This document shows positions 52,005 to 60,371 of a stretch of 64,000 bases of DNA, one piece after another; position 1 is the stretch's first letter, and the number at the start of each line of letters is the position of its first letter. This DNA comes from Pseudomonas plecoglossicida NBRC 103162 = DSM 15088. Its GTDB lineage: Bacteria > Pseudomonadota > Gammaproteobacteria > Pseudomonadales > Pseudomonadaceae. A model generated the notes under the pieces. The model saw nothing but the letters and a program-made list of their open reading frames with translations. It had not been told where the DNA came from and made no database searches. The position numbers were made by a program, and so were the translations under genes. The stretch is from positions 25,241-89,240 of the forward strand of contig NZ_BBIV01000023.1 in NCBI RefSeq assembly GCF_000730665.1. Reading direction: 5' to 3'.

Positions 52005-54916
52005 CAGGCGGCTCCTGCTTGGCTGGATTTCGGATTGCCCGGGCGATAGGCGCGGACCGACTGGTGCGCCAGGGCAGTGAGGATCAGCAGGGTCGAGCCG
52101 ACCACCACGGTATACACGCCGATGTCGAAGAACAGTGCGCTGGCCACGTGCACATCGCCCAGTACCGGCAGGTGCAGGTGGGCGGTATGGGTGGTGAGGA
52201 ACGGATAGCCCAGCAGCATCGCGCCGACCCCGGTCAGGGTGGCGCACAGCAGCCCGGTGCCCATCCAGCGTAGCGGTCGAAGGCTCATCTGTGCTTCGAC
52301 CCATTGGGTGCCGGCGACCATGTACTGGAGGATGAACGCCACCGACATGACCAGGCCGGCGACGAAGCCGCCGCCTGGCTGGTTGTGGCCACGCATGAAC
52401 AGGTACATCGATACCAGCAACGCGATTGGCAACAGCAGGCGTACCAGCACCGCGGGCACCATCATGAAGCCCAGGGCGGTGTCGGTGGCATGGCGCGGGT
52501 TGATCAGGTCGGTGACCACGTCAGGCGCCAGCAGGCGTTGCTGGGAAGGCAGCTGCATGCTCTCCTTGGGCGGGCGGAAGCGGCGCAGCAGGGCGAACAC
52601 GGTCAGCGCCACGGCTACCAGCACGGTGATCTCGCCGAGGGTGTCGAAGCCACGGAAGTCCACCAGCATCACGTTGACCACATTGGTACCGCCGCCCTGG
52701 GGCAGGGCCCGGCTCAGGTAGAACGAAGAAATATCGTTTGGCGTGGGGCGTGTCAGCATGGCGTAGGACAGCACGGCCATACCGGTTCCGACCAGGATTG
52801 CCAGCACCAGGTCGCGCAGGCGCCGAACGCGCGCGCGCTCGAGGCTGCCGGGCAAGGGCGAGACGCCTTCGATACGGCGTGGCAGCCAGCGCAGGCCGAG
52901 CAGGATCAGTACCGTGGTGACCACTTCCACCACCAGCTGGGTCAAGGCCAGGTCGGGTGCGGAGAACCACACGAAGGTGATGCAAGTCATCAGGCCGCAG
53001 ACGCTGACCATGATCAGGGCGGCCAGGCGGTGGTACTTGGCCTGGTAGGCGGCGCCGATGGCACAGGCAATGGCAATCAGCCAGAGGGCGACGAACACGC
53101 CGGAGCCAGGAATCTTTGGCCGATCGCCCCAGCTCAGGCCGCTGTAGAGCATGGGCGTGAGGCCTGCCAGGAAGGCCGCCAGCACCAGCATGAACAGCTG
53201 GGACTGCAGGCGGCGGCTGGTCAGCAGTTTCTCGACGCGGCGGGCCAGCAGCATCAGGTGCACCTGACCGTGTTCGAACAGGCGTTTGCCATTGAAGCGT
53301 TCGAGCAGCGGTGGGTAAGGAAAGCGGCCGAGGCGCAACTGATTGCGCAGCAGCAGGTAGAGCACGATGCCGCCACTCATGGCCACCAGGCTCATGATCA
53401 ACGGCGCGTTCCAGCCATGCCAGATGGCCAGGCTGTATTCCGGCAGCGTGCCGCCCACCACGGGCAACGTGGCGGCCGCCAGCAGCGGGCCGACCGACTG
53501 GGCAGGGAAGATACCTACCACCAGGCAGGTGAGCACCAGCAGTTCGACGGGGGCGCGCATCCAGCGTGGCGGTTCATGCGGCGTGTGTGGCAGATCCTGA
53601 GCGGTAGGGCCGAAGAAGACGTCGACCGTAAAGCGCAGGGCGTAGGCGACGCTGAAGGTGCCGGCAAGGGTGGCGATCACCGGCAGAGCGGCTTCGACCC
53701 AGGCGGTGGAGGAGATGAAAACGGTTTCGGCGAAGAACATTTCCTTGGACAGGAAACCGTTCATCAGCGGCACTCCCGCCATCGAGGCGCTGGCCACCAT
53801 GGCCAGTGTCGCGGTGTAGGGAATCAGGCGGATCAGCCCGCTGAGGCGGCGGATGTCGCGGGTGCCGCTCTCGTGGTCGATGATACCGGCGGCCATGAAC
53901 AGCGAGGCCTTGAAGGTCGCGTGGTTGAGGATGTGGAACACCGCGGCGACGGCTGCCAGCGGGCTGTTGAGGCCCAGCAGCAGGGTGATCAGGCCCAGGT
54001 GGCTGATGGTGGAGTAGGCCAGCAGGCCCTTGAGGTCGTTCTGGAACATGGCTGCGAACGCGCCCAGCAGCAGCGTCATGGCACCGGCACCCCCAACGAT
54101 CCAGAACCACTCTTCGCTGCCGGAGAGCACCGGCCACAATCGCGCCAGCAGAAAGACCCCGGCCTTGACCATGGTCGCCGAGTGCAAATAGGCAGAAACC
54201 GGTGTCGGCGCTGCCATGGCATGGGGTAGCCAGAACTGGAAGGGGAACTGTGCACTCTTGCTGAGCGCGCCGACCAGGATCAAGGGCAGCAGTACCGGGT
54301 AAAGCGCGTGTTGGCGAATGGTATCGCCAGCGGCCAATACCTTGTCCAGGTCGTAGCTGCCGACCACATGCCCAAGCAACAGCGCGCCTACCAGCAGGCA
54401 CAGGCCGCCGGCGCCAGTGACCATCAGCGCCATGTACGCACCGCGGCGAGCGTCGGCGCGGTGGTGCCAGTAGCCGATCAACAGGAACGAAAACAGGCTC
54501 GTCAGTTCCCAGAAAAACACCAGCTGGATCAGGTTGCCGGATATCACCAGCCCGAGCATGGCGCCCATGAACGCGAGAAAGAATGCGAAGAAGCGCGGTA
54601 CCGGGTCCTGGGGCGACATGTAGTAGCGCGCATACAGCGACACCAGGGTGCCGATACCCAGCACCAGCAGTGAGAACAGCCAGGCGAAACCATCCATGCG
54701 CAGCACGAGGTTCAACCCCAGGCTGGGCAGCCAGAGAAACTCTTCGCGAATGACACCGCCATGGGCGATCTGGGGATACAACAGTGCTACCTGGATCGTC
54801 CCTGCCAGGGCTACGAGCCCTGCGAGGATGGACTCGGCGTTACGTGCGTTGTGCGGCAGCACGGCTGCCAGGCAACTGCCCAGGAACGGCAGAAGCAGTA
54901 GCACTATCAATGACAT
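52004..54916 (-). CDS. mrpA: Na+(K+)/H+ antiporter subunit A/B fusion
   Basis: This 970-aa protein is the fused MrpA-MrpB of the group 2 (six-gene) Mrp type. The NuoL-like core has the conserved VFFWELTSLFSFLLIGYW and YLHSATMVKAGVFLL segments and LLAYSTISHLGLI. The C-terminal MrpB part starts near residue 790 and carries MRGHNQPGGGFVAGLVMSVAFILQYM. The ATG at 54916 is the first gene of the operon. A plausible sigma70 promoter lies 31 bases upstream. Confidence 0.95.
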   Translation of the reverse strand: MSLIVLLLLPFLGSCLAAVLPHNARNAESILAGLVALAGTIQVALLYPQIAHGGVIREEFLWLPSLGLNLVLRMDGFAWLFSLLVLGIGTLVSLYARYYMSPQDPVPRFFAFFLAFMGAMLGLVISGNLIQLVFFWELTSLFSFLLIGYWHHRADARRGAYMALMVTGAGGLCLLVGALLLGHVVGSYDLDKVLAAGDTIRQHALYPVLLPLILVGALSKSAQFPFQFWLPHAMAAPTPVSAYLHSATMVKAGVFLLARLWPVLSGSEEWFWIVGGAGAMTLLLGAFAAMFQNDLKGLLAYSTISHLGLITLLLGLNSPLAAVAAVFHILNHATFKASLFMAAGIIDHESGTRDIRRLSGLIRLIPYTATLAMVASASMAGVPLMNGFLSKEMFFAETVFISSTAWVEAALPVIATLAGTFSVAYALRFTVDVFFGPTAQDLPHTPHEPPRWMRAPVELLVLTCLVVGIFPAQSVGPLLAAATLPVVGGTLPEYSLAIWHGWNAPLIMSLVAMSGGIVLYLLLRNQLRLGRFPYPPLLERFNGKRLFEHGQVHLMLLARRVEKLLTSRRLQSQLFMLVLAAFLAGLTPMLYSGLSWGDRPKIPGSGVFVALWLIAIACAIGAAYQAKYHRLAALIMVSVCGLMTCITFVWFSAPDLALTQLVVEVVTTVLILLGLRWLPRRIEGVSPLPGSLERARVRRLRDLVLAILVGTGMAVLSYAMLTRPTPNDISSFYLSRALPQGGGTNVVNVMLVDFRGFDTLGEITVLVAVALTVFALLRRFRPPKESMQLPSQQRLLAPDVVTDLINPRHATDTALGFMMVPAVLVRLLLPIALLVSMYLFMRGHNQPGGGFVAGLVMSVAFILQYMVAGTQWVEAQMSLRPLRWMGTGLLCATLTGVGAMLLGYPFLTTHTAHLHLPVLGDVHVASALFFDIGVYTVVVGSTLLILTALAHQSVRAYRPGNPKSSQAGAA

Positions 54917-54946
54917 AGCATTCTATTCTGGAAAGGTTTGCCAAGG

Positions 54947-54975
54947 ATCATACGTGCCGGGCAGTTGATCACCAA
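54947..54975 (-). promoter_or_regulatory. Candidate promoter of the mrp operon
   Basis: On the minus strand TTGGTG (54975-54970) and TATGAT (54952-54947) are spaced by 17 bases, about 30 bases upstream of the mrpA ATG. The -10 matches five of six consensus bases and the -35 four of six. Confidence 0.45.
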
Positions 54976-55066
54976 CACGCAAGCTGTCGCAGAATCGTAC
55001 AAACAGGGTGTGACAAGCTATTTTTTTATAACAGTTTTTTACAGAGCATAGCTGCAGTTGAGCGCT

Positions 55067-56017
55067 TTACAGGCCGGCTTCGTGTTCCCGCTCCTGCGCG
55101 ACTTCGATTTCCTCACTGGCCATGCGAGCGCGGCGGAACTTCAGTTCGCTCACCACCACGGCCACCACGATAAGCAGCCCGCCCAGCAGCGCGACGCCTG
55201 GCAAGCGCTCACCTGCGATACGTCCGACCACCCCGGCCCATACGGGTTCGCCGGCATAGATCAGCGTGGCACGGGTCGGCGAAACCGACTGCTGGGCCCA
55301 GTTCATCGCTACCTGGATCACCGCGCTCATGGCGCCCAGGCCGAGCGCACTGAGCACCAGCAGCCAGGAGAAATCAGGGAGGTGCTCCTGGGTCGGGACA
55401 ATCATCAGGAACGACAGCAACGAGGCGGTAGCCAGTTGCACCACGGTGACGCGGCGAACATCGACCTGCCCGGCGTAGCGACTGATCAGAATGATCTCAC
55501 CGGCGATGGCCACGGCACTTACCAGGGTTACCACTTCGCCTTCACTGAAGTGCAGCGCCCCACCCTCGGGGCCGGCCAGCAGCATGAGGCCGATGAATGC
55601 CAGGCAGATACCGATGCTCGGCATCAACCCTGGGCGTCGGCCCAGCACCAGCCACTGCAGCAGCGGCACGAACGGTACATAGAGCGCGGTGATGAACGCC
55701 GACTGGCTGCTGCTGATGGTCTGCAGGCCCATGGTCTGCAAGCCGTAGCCGAGCATGATGGTCGTGCCGATCAGCACGCCGGCTTTCAGTTCGGTGAGGG
55801 TCAGGCCGGACAGCGCTCGCGCCGATACCGCGCCGACGAACAGGGCGGCGGCGGCAAAGCGCAGGCCCACGAAGAACATCGGGCCGCTGACCGTCATGAC
55901 ATTGTGCACCAGCAAGAAGGTGCCGCCCCACAGCATGGTGATGAACACCAGCACCATCTCGGCCTTGCTCAGGCGAAAGGAGAGGGAAGTCTTCGGGCTG
56001 TTGGTCGCCTCGTTCAT
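55067..56017 (-). CDS. EamA-family DMT transporter
   Basis: This 316-aa inner-membrane protein has ten transmembrane helices in two EamA repeats, for example FITMLWGGTFLLVHNVMTVSGPMFFVGLRFAAAAL and ALGLGAMSAVIQVAMNWAQQSVSPTRATLIYAGEPVW. Family members export amino acids or other small metabolites. It is divergent from an XRE-cupin regulator at 56101, the likely controller. The ATG at 56017 (MNEATNSPKT) is used; further upstream the frame runs through the operator region. Confidence 0.88.
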   Translation of the reverse strand: MNEATNSPKTSLSFRLSKAEMVLVFITMLWGGTFLLVHNVMTVSGPMFFVGLRFAAAALFVGAVSARALSGLTLTELKAGVLIGTTIMLGYGLQTMGLQTISSSQSAFITALYVPFVPLLQWLVLGRRPGLMPSIGICLAFIGLMLLAGPEGGALHFSEGEVVTLVSAVAIAGEIILISRYAGQVDVRRVTVVQLATASLLSFLMIVPTQEHLPDFSWLLVLSALGLGAMSAVIQVAMNWAQQSVSPTRATLIYAGEPVWAGVVGRIAGERLPGVALLGGLLIVVAVVVSELKFRRARMASEEIEVAQEREHEAGL

Positions 56018-56063
56018 GCTCTTGCACACTCGGAAGGGGCGGCGCACAATCGGCGCAAAGTGG

Positions 56064-56075
56064 GCAGTATACTGC
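56064..56075. promoter_or_regulatory. GCAnTATAnTGC operator candidate, copy 1
   Basis: GCAGTATACTGC is a perfect 12-bp palindrome located between the divergent DMT transporter and XRE-cupin genes. Its central TATACT could serve as a -10 element in either direction, so binding would block promoters for both genes. Confidence 0.65.
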
Positions 56076-56092
56076 GCAACCTGGGTAAGTGA

Positions 56093-56104
56093 GCAATATA
56101 GTGC
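56093..56104. promoter_or_regulatory. GCAnTATAnTGC operator candidate, copy 2
   Basis: GCAATATAGTGC matches the same 12-base pattern and overlaps the GTG start of the XRE-cupin gene (56101). Its centre is 29 bases from that of copy 1, close to three helical turns. Confidence 0.6.
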
Positions 56105-56664
56105 ACAGAGATTCCACACACCGCGCGTCGGTGCTGCAGCATGTCAGCGTCAACGTCCGTAGCCTGCGCAACGCCGCTTCGATGAGCCAGTCGACCCTGG
56201 CCGAGCGTTCAGGCGTCAGCCGGCGCATGCTGGTGGCGATCGAGGCTGGGGAAAAGAATGTCAGCCTGACCACCCTTGACTTGATTGCCGAAGCCCTGGG
56301 GGTCGCCTTCAGTACGCTCATTCAGGCGCCTGAGCAGCGTGACCCGAGCCGTATCGACGAACTGGCCTGGGCTGGCGTGCAGCCGCAGAGCAAGGCGGTG
56401 CTGCTGGCCAGCAGCGCGGCTCGCCGCGAAGTGGAAATCTGGGAGTGGACCCTGGCTCCGGGCGAGTGCTATGTCAGCGAAGCCGATGCGCAGGGCTGGA
56501 GCGAACAGATCTATGTGGCCGAGGGGCAGCTTACCTTGATCATAGAAGGGGTCGAGCGCTGTCTGCAGGTCGGCCAGTTCCATGTATTTCCAAGCGATTG
56601 TCGCTACGCCTACCGTAACGATGGCGCGGTGACCACGCGCTTCGTGCGCAACGTGGTGATCTGA
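56101..56664 (+). CDS. XRE-family regulator with C-terminal cupin domain, GTG start
   Basis: This 187-aa regulator has an N-terminal HTH_3 domain (LQHVSVNVRSLRNAASMSQSTLAERSGVSRRMLVAIEAGEKNVSLTTLDLIAEALGV, about residues 11-70) and a C-terminal cupin domain (about 110-187; WTLAPGECYVSE, AEGQLTLIIEG) that probably senses a small molecule. The GTG at 56101 follows AAGTGAG at a suitable distance; a GTG at 56089 is the alternative start. It is divergent from a DMT exporter, and a similar operator precedes rhtA. Inference: it represses export genes until a ligand is bound. Confidence 0.87.
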   Translation: MHRDSTHRASVLQHVSVNVRSLRNAASMSQSTLAERSGVSRRMLVAIEAGEKNVSLTTLDLIAEALGVAFSTLIQAPEQRDPSRIDELAWAGVQPQSKAVLLASSAARREVEIWEWTLAPGECYVSEADAQGWSEQIYVAEGQLTLIIEGVERCLQVGQFHVFPSDCRYAYRNDGAVTTRFVRNVVI

Positions 56665-56734
56665 CCGCAACGCTGTGCCGGCCACCTCGAGGGCATGCCT
56701 GCGAGGTGGCCGGCATGGCGTGTGTCAGTGTTCT

Positions 56735-57283
56735 TCAGTGGTCCAGCAGCTCGTCAGTCCTCACCACCTTGGCATAGGCAAACGCCAACGCGGCCATTGC
56801 CGAGGCATGCACATCGGTCGCCGCAACCTGTTTGCCATCGAAGTCCAAGGGCAGCGTGGCACAGGCATCATGTGCGACGGTGACGTCATAGCCATAATCG
56901 GCGGCTGCCCGGGTAGCGGCATCGATGCACATATGGCTCATGCTGCCCACGATGGTCAGGGCCTGTATGCCGTGTTGGTCCAGGGTGCTCTTGAGCGGAG
57001 TATCGCGAAACGCATTGACCTTGTGCTTGAGTACCACGGGCTCGCCGTCCAGTGGTTTGACCTTGCTGTGGATGGCGGCACCCTGCGACTCGGGGGCGAA
57101 GAAGGGCGCATCGGCGCTTTCGAACTCATGCCGAACATGCACCACCAGGTCGCCTCGCTGGCGTGCCGCCGCCAGCAGGCGCGCGGCATTGTCGGCAGCC
57201 TGCTCGGCGCCGTCGAGGGTCCATTTGCCGCCGGGGAAGTAGTCGTTCTGGATATCGATGATGATCAACGCCTGCTTGCTCAT
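56735..57283 (-). CDS. Isochorismatase-like cysteine hydrolase
   Basis: This 182-aa protein belongs to the isochorismatase/nicotinamidase fold. The catalytic triad is visible as Asp10 (IIIDIQNDYFPGG), Lys in VVLKHKVNAF and Cys in GSMSHMCIDAATRAAADYG. Such enzymes hydrolyse nicotinamide, N-carbamoyl or other amide substrates; the substrate here is unknown. It stands alone on the minus strand between the XRE gene end and the soxR end. Confidence 0.88.
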   Translation of the reverse strand: MSKQALIIIDIQNDYFPGGKWTLDGAEQAADNAARLLAAARQRGDLVVHVRHEFESADAPFFAPESQGAAIHSKVKPLDGEPVVLKHKVNAFRDTPLKSTLDQHGIQALTIVGSMSHMCIDAATRAAADYGYDVTVAHDACATLPLDFDGKQVAATDVHASAMAALAFAYAKVVRTDELLDH

Positions 57284-57364
57284 GTTGCCTCCTGTGGCAA
57301 TTGTTGTGGTCAGACGCTAGTTATAGGCGCTGCACAGCGCTACTGCCGCTAACCGAACGCACGC

Positions 57365-57835
57365 TCACAGCGGTTCTGGTGGTGCGGATGGATGGGGCCC
57401 TGGTCCCGCTTGGGCCAGATGATCCTGGCGATTGCGCAGCGGGCACTCCTTCAGTGACAGGCAGCCGCAGCCAATGCAGCCATCGAGCTGGTCGCGCAGC
57501 AAGGTCATCGCATCGATGCGGCGGCTGAGATCTTCTCGCCAGCGCGCCGACAATCGTTGCCAATCTTCGGCAGTCGGCGTGTGGTCGTTGGGCAATGCGG
57601 ACAGCGCGGTGGCGATATCCGCGAGCGGGATACCCAGGCGCTGAGCCATCTTGATTACCGCCACACGCCGCAGCATCGCCCGCGGATAACGGCGCTGGTT
57701 GCCTGTATTGCGGTTGCTGTGAATCAGCCCTTTGGTTTCGTAGAAGTGCAGGGCGGTGACGGCCACGCCGCTGCGGGCGGCCAACTGGCCGACACTGAGT
57801 TGCTTGTCCTGCACCTCTGACGTTTTGCCCGGCAT
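57365..57835 (-). CDS. soxR: Redox-sensing transcriptional activator SoxR
   Basis: SoxR (156 aa) is a MerR-family regulator activated by redox-cycling compounds. The N-terminal MerR HTH reads LSVGQLAARSGVAVTALHFYETKGLI. The [2Fe-2S] cluster motif near the C-terminus is CIGCGCLSLKEC, the C-x2-C-x-C-x5-C pattern typical of SoxR. It is divergent from an ABM-domain monooxygenase gene, with a SoxR box between. In Pseudomonas SoxR acts directly on a few genes rather than through SoxS. Confidence 0.95.
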   Translation of the reverse strand: MPGKTSEVQDKQLSVGQLAARSGVAVTALHFYETKGLIHSNRNTGNQRRYPRAMLRRVAVIKMAQRLGIPLADIATALSALPNDHTPTAEDWQRLSARWREDLSRRIDAMTLLRDQLDGCIGCGCLSLKECPLRNRQDHLAQAGPGPHPSAPPEPL

Positions 57836-57848
57836 GTCGAAAAAGCTC

Positions 57849-57879
57849 TTGACCTTGAGTTAACTCGAGGTTTTACCCT
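57849..57879 (+). promoter_or_regulatory. SoxR-dependent promoter with SoxR box
   Basis: The 18-bp dyad CCTTGAGTTAACTCGAGG (57853-57870), symmetric except at one pair, matches the SoxR box and lies between soxR and the divergent ABM-domain gene. It overlaps TTGACC (57849-57854) as -35 and TACCCT (57874-57879) as -10, with a 19-base spacer, the long spacing that MerR-type activators correct. It reads toward the gene at 57923. Confidence 0.85.
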
Positions 57880-57922
57880 GCTGGCCATCGCGCTGCAAGC
57901 GTTCGGAGCAAGGAGACTGAAC

Positions 57923-58303
57923 ATGACGGCTTCGCCGCAATCCCTGTGGTTCACCCAGATGATCGAATATGAAGTACCGGTTTCTCGTCAGGCGGCCCTG
58001 GCCCAGGCCCTGGTCACGCGCAGCGAGGAACTGGCGATGCGATGCGAGGGCCTGCAAGGGGTCAGTATCCAGGCCAGTGATGACGGCAGTCGGGTGTTGC
58101 AGTACTTGCAGTGGCAGTCGCGAGAGGCGTGGGCGGCTGCGGCGCAAGGTTTTGCCCAAGAGCCGTTTTTCGACTTGCTCAGCCGACATCAGGCAAGGGG
58201 TGTCAACTTCAGCGCCTATCAGGCCTTGCGCAGCCTGGTGCGCGGCGGTGATGGCGGCTTCCATTGCCAGGTCGGCAGGCTTCAGGCGTACCACGGTGCA
58301 TAG
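57923..58303 (+). CDS. Antibiotic biosynthesis monooxygenase (ABM)-domain protein, SoxR target
   Basis: This 126-aa protein has a ferredoxin-like ABM domain, with the core MIEYEVPVSRQAALAQALVTRSEELAMRCEGLQGVSIQAS, then VLQYLQWQSREAWAAAAQ. Members are small quinone or phenol monooxygenases, or heme-modifying proteins. An AGGAGACTGAAC ribosome site precedes the ATG. The SoxR-type promoter directly upstream implies induction by redox-cycling compounds. The 3' end overlaps the end of the hydrolase gene on the other strand by 22 bases. Confidence 0.87.
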   Translation: MTASPQSLWFTQMIEYEVPVSRQAALAQALVTRSEELAMRCEGLQGVSIQASDDGSRVLQYLQWQSREAWAAAAQGFAQEPFFDLLSRHQARGVNFSAYQALRSLVRGGDGGFHCQVGRLQAYHGA

Positions 58304-59052
58304 TGCGGGTAGCGATCCAGGCGGGCGCCGATGACCATTTCACCAATCCACGCGGCCAGCATCGCGCTGTAGGCTTTCTGGCTCTCTTCGCTGGACAGTG
58401 CGTGGTCGGCACCGTCGACGAGACGGTGGGTGAGCGAGTGAGCGCTGATGAATGCCGAGCGATAGCTCATCAATGTCGTGTGCGGCACATAGTCGTCCTG
58501 CTCTGACTCCACCAGCAACACATCGCCACGAAATTCCGCGCAGGCTGCAAGCGCTCGGTTGTCACCCGGGCCCAGCAGGCGCTGGCGGTAGGTATTCAGG
58601 CGCTGGCGGTCGAGGGTCTGCTTGGGGGCATCCCAGTCGTCATCCCAGTACATCGCAGGTACCCGCAAGGCCAACCACTTCACCGGTCGCTGGAGGGTCA
58701 GCAAGGTCGCCAGGTAACCGCCATAACTGCTGCCGATGATGGCGATCGCGTTGCTGTCCACGGCCGGGTGACTGGCCAGGCAGTCGTAGGCGGCCAGGAG
58801 GTCGTAGAGATTCTGTTCGCGGGTGACTGTAAGCCGTTGGCTCTCGGTCTTTTCATGGCCGCGCAGGTCGAACGTCATGCACACGCAGCCGAGCCCGGTA
58901 ATGTGACGGGCGCGGGCCAGGTCGCGTTGTTGGCTACCGCCCCAGCCGTGGACGAACAGAATGCCAGGCATCTTGCTGCCGGGGCTGACCAGGGTGCCGA
59001 CGATGCTGTCGTTTTCAACCTGAAGTTCCACGGTTTCACTCTGAATGGTCAT
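58282..59052 (-). CDS. Alpha/beta hydrolase (dienelactone-hydrolase/esterase-like)
   Basis: This 256-aa alpha/beta-hydrolase protein has the oxyanion strand GILFVHGWGGSQQ, the nucleophile elbow GSSYGGYLA, the Asp region LLVESEQDDYVPH and His in VDGADHALSS. The substrate is unknown. ATG 59052 (MTIQSETVELQV) is used; an alternative at 59070 would add six residues. The start lies within the last 17 bases of the DUF3182 gene upstream on the same strand, so the two genes form a coupled pair. Longer frames up to 59466 overlap the DUF3182 gene and are not real. Confidence 0.85.
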   Translation of the reverse strand: MTIQSETVELQVENDSIVGTLVSPGSKMPGILFVHGWGGSQQRDLARARHITGLGCVCMTFDLRGHEKTESQRLTVTREQNLYDLLAAYDCLASHPAVDSNAIAIIGSSYGGYLATLLTLQRPVKWLALRVPAMYWDDDWDAPKQTLDRQRLNTYRQRLLGPGDNRALAACAEFRGDVLLVESEQDDYVPHTTLMSYRSAFISAHSLTHRLVDGADHALSSEESQKAYSAMLAAWIGEMVIGARLDRYPHYAPWYA

Positions 59053-60154
59053 GCTCGCGAATCCGCGCATATTTGCTGAGTTGTCCGAGTTCACTGTCGT
59101 TTCCTTGATAGAAGAGGGTGGCGTCGGCGGGCAGATCGGACTCCCCGAACACTTCGTGTGTCGATGCACGCACACGCTGCAGGGCGGGGTCAGCGGAAAA
59201 TGCCTGCAAGGCCAAGAGTTCTGCGCTGCTGGCGCCCCCTTGGCGCCAGGATTGTTCGAGCACGCCGCTGCGCAGGTGTCCTTGCGCGCTGGTGCCCCGG
59301 GCGATGTCATAGTTGCGCCTGGAGGCGATGAAGCCTGGGAAGTTCTGCTCCGCCGCGCGCTCATAGAGCACGGCCTGATTGATGGCCAGGCGAAGATGAT
59401 CTTCAAGCTCCAGTTGCAGCAGTTCCGGGTAGCCACCGCGGACCACGACCAGCTCGGAACCGCCATAGACCTCGATGCCTTGGTGATCGTGGGTCAGTTG
59501 CTGGGTGCCGTGGTAGCTGCAGGTCAGCCCGGCTACGCGAACCTGGCCCACGCTGAACGTCTCCACATTGCTCAGGTCCTCTTCCAGTACCAGGCCCCAA
59601 AGCCCTAGTTGCTGGTCATCGATGTCGGCCAGCAAGGGCTCCAGCTCATCCAGTCGGCTGATCACCTTCTGCCCGCGCCCGGCGCAGGCCAGAACTGGCT
59701 TGAATCGAAGGGGGCCGTCGAGCAGCAGTAGCTTCGCGGCGAGGCGCGCATCGGTCTTGCTGAACACGGTGTAGCCACGTAGCAGGGCATCGCTGGCCTG
59801 CAGCGCAAAGGCGTCGGTCCAGCCAGGCGGAAAGTTGGCATTCGCCGGCAGGGGGTGGGAAATCGCTTTTGTGGCCATGTATGGATGACTGACCAAGCCA
59901 CCGAACAAGTCCTCTTCGGTGTGGATACCCATCGACGCATGGTGCTCAGGGCCAATCAGTGTTTCGGTAGGCAGGTAGTAGTAGTTGTCCGGGTCACTCG
60001 CAGAGGGGCTGGGTTGCTCGACTGTGCAGCCCAGCAGCTGGGCCAGACTGGCGGCGATCTTGAGATGGACCGCGTGCTCGTGCTCCGGGGTGTGCTCGCG
60101 GGTATCGAGCAGAACGACAGCACGCTTCGGATTGCAGGCACTGGGCATGGGCAT
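59036..60154 (-). CDS. DUF3182 family protein (ATP-grasp-like)
   Basis: This 372-aa cytoplasmic protein (AVVLLDTREHTPEHEHAVHLKIA near the start; YYYLPTETLIGPEHHASMGI, FKPVLACAGRGQKVISRL, GLVLEEDLSNVETFSVGQV) matches the DUF3182 family as I remember it. The pattern of strands, with a Lys-containing segment followed by a glycine-rich stretch and LVLEEDL, suggests an ATP-grasp-type fold, but no reaction is known. The ATG at 60154 follows a weak AGG site; a second in-frame ATG lies six bases downstream. It is followed by the alpha/beta hydrolase with a 17-base overlap. Confidence 0.75.
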   Translation of the reverse strand: MPMPSACNPKRAVVLLDTREHTPEHEHAVHLKIAASLAQLLGCTVEQPSPSASDPDNYYYLPTETLIGPEHHASMGIHTEEDLFGGLVSHPYMATKAISHPLPANANFPPGWTDAFALQASDALLRGYTVFSKTDARLAAKLLLLDGPLRFKPVLACAGRGQKVISRLDELEPLLADIDDQQLGLWGLVLEEDLSNVETFSVGQVRVAGLTCSYHGTQQLTHDHQGIEVYGGSELVVVRGGYPELLQLELEDHLRLAINQAVLYERAAEQNFPGFIASRRNYDIARGTSAQGHLRSGVLEQSWRQGGASSAELLALQAFSADPALQRVRASTHEVFGESDLPADATLFYQGNDSELGQLSKYARIREHDHSE

Positions 60155-60371
60155 CGACCTGTCTGCAAGGAATGTACTGTTTGTGAAGCCTGGGCAGGTG
60201 GGAAGTTCAGCGCAAGTCGATCGAAGGTAGGGGCTTGCTGTAGGAATGTTCCTGTTTGCATGCCGTCCGGGCATTTGTCGATCTGCTCATGGTCACCATG
60301 ATTGCGGCGCTGTGATGGCTGTTCCATTATCGTCATCCTGGATCAACCAAGACCTGTCCGCAGGAGTGCGC

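Noticed and set aside
52304..54229. 641-codon plus-strand frame opposite mrpA, and similar long frames opposite the peptide ABC operon (7935-9533, 11583-13472, 13703-15280)
   Set aside because: All are shadow frames of clear genes, with low-complexity Gln/His/Ala composition and no ribosome sites.
56089..56100. Earlier GTG start of the XRE-cupin gene
   Set aside because: It lacks a ribosome site, and the GTG at 56101 has AAGTGAG at a good distance, so the shorter form is preferred.
59053..59466. N-terminal extension of the alpha/beta hydrolase
   Set aside because: It overlaps the DUF3182 gene in another frame and has antisense-like composition. The hydrolase domain begins right after 59052.
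60288..60300. CATGGTCACCATG near-palindrome before the aminopeptidase gene
   Set aside because: A single copy with no clear promoter relation; likely chance.
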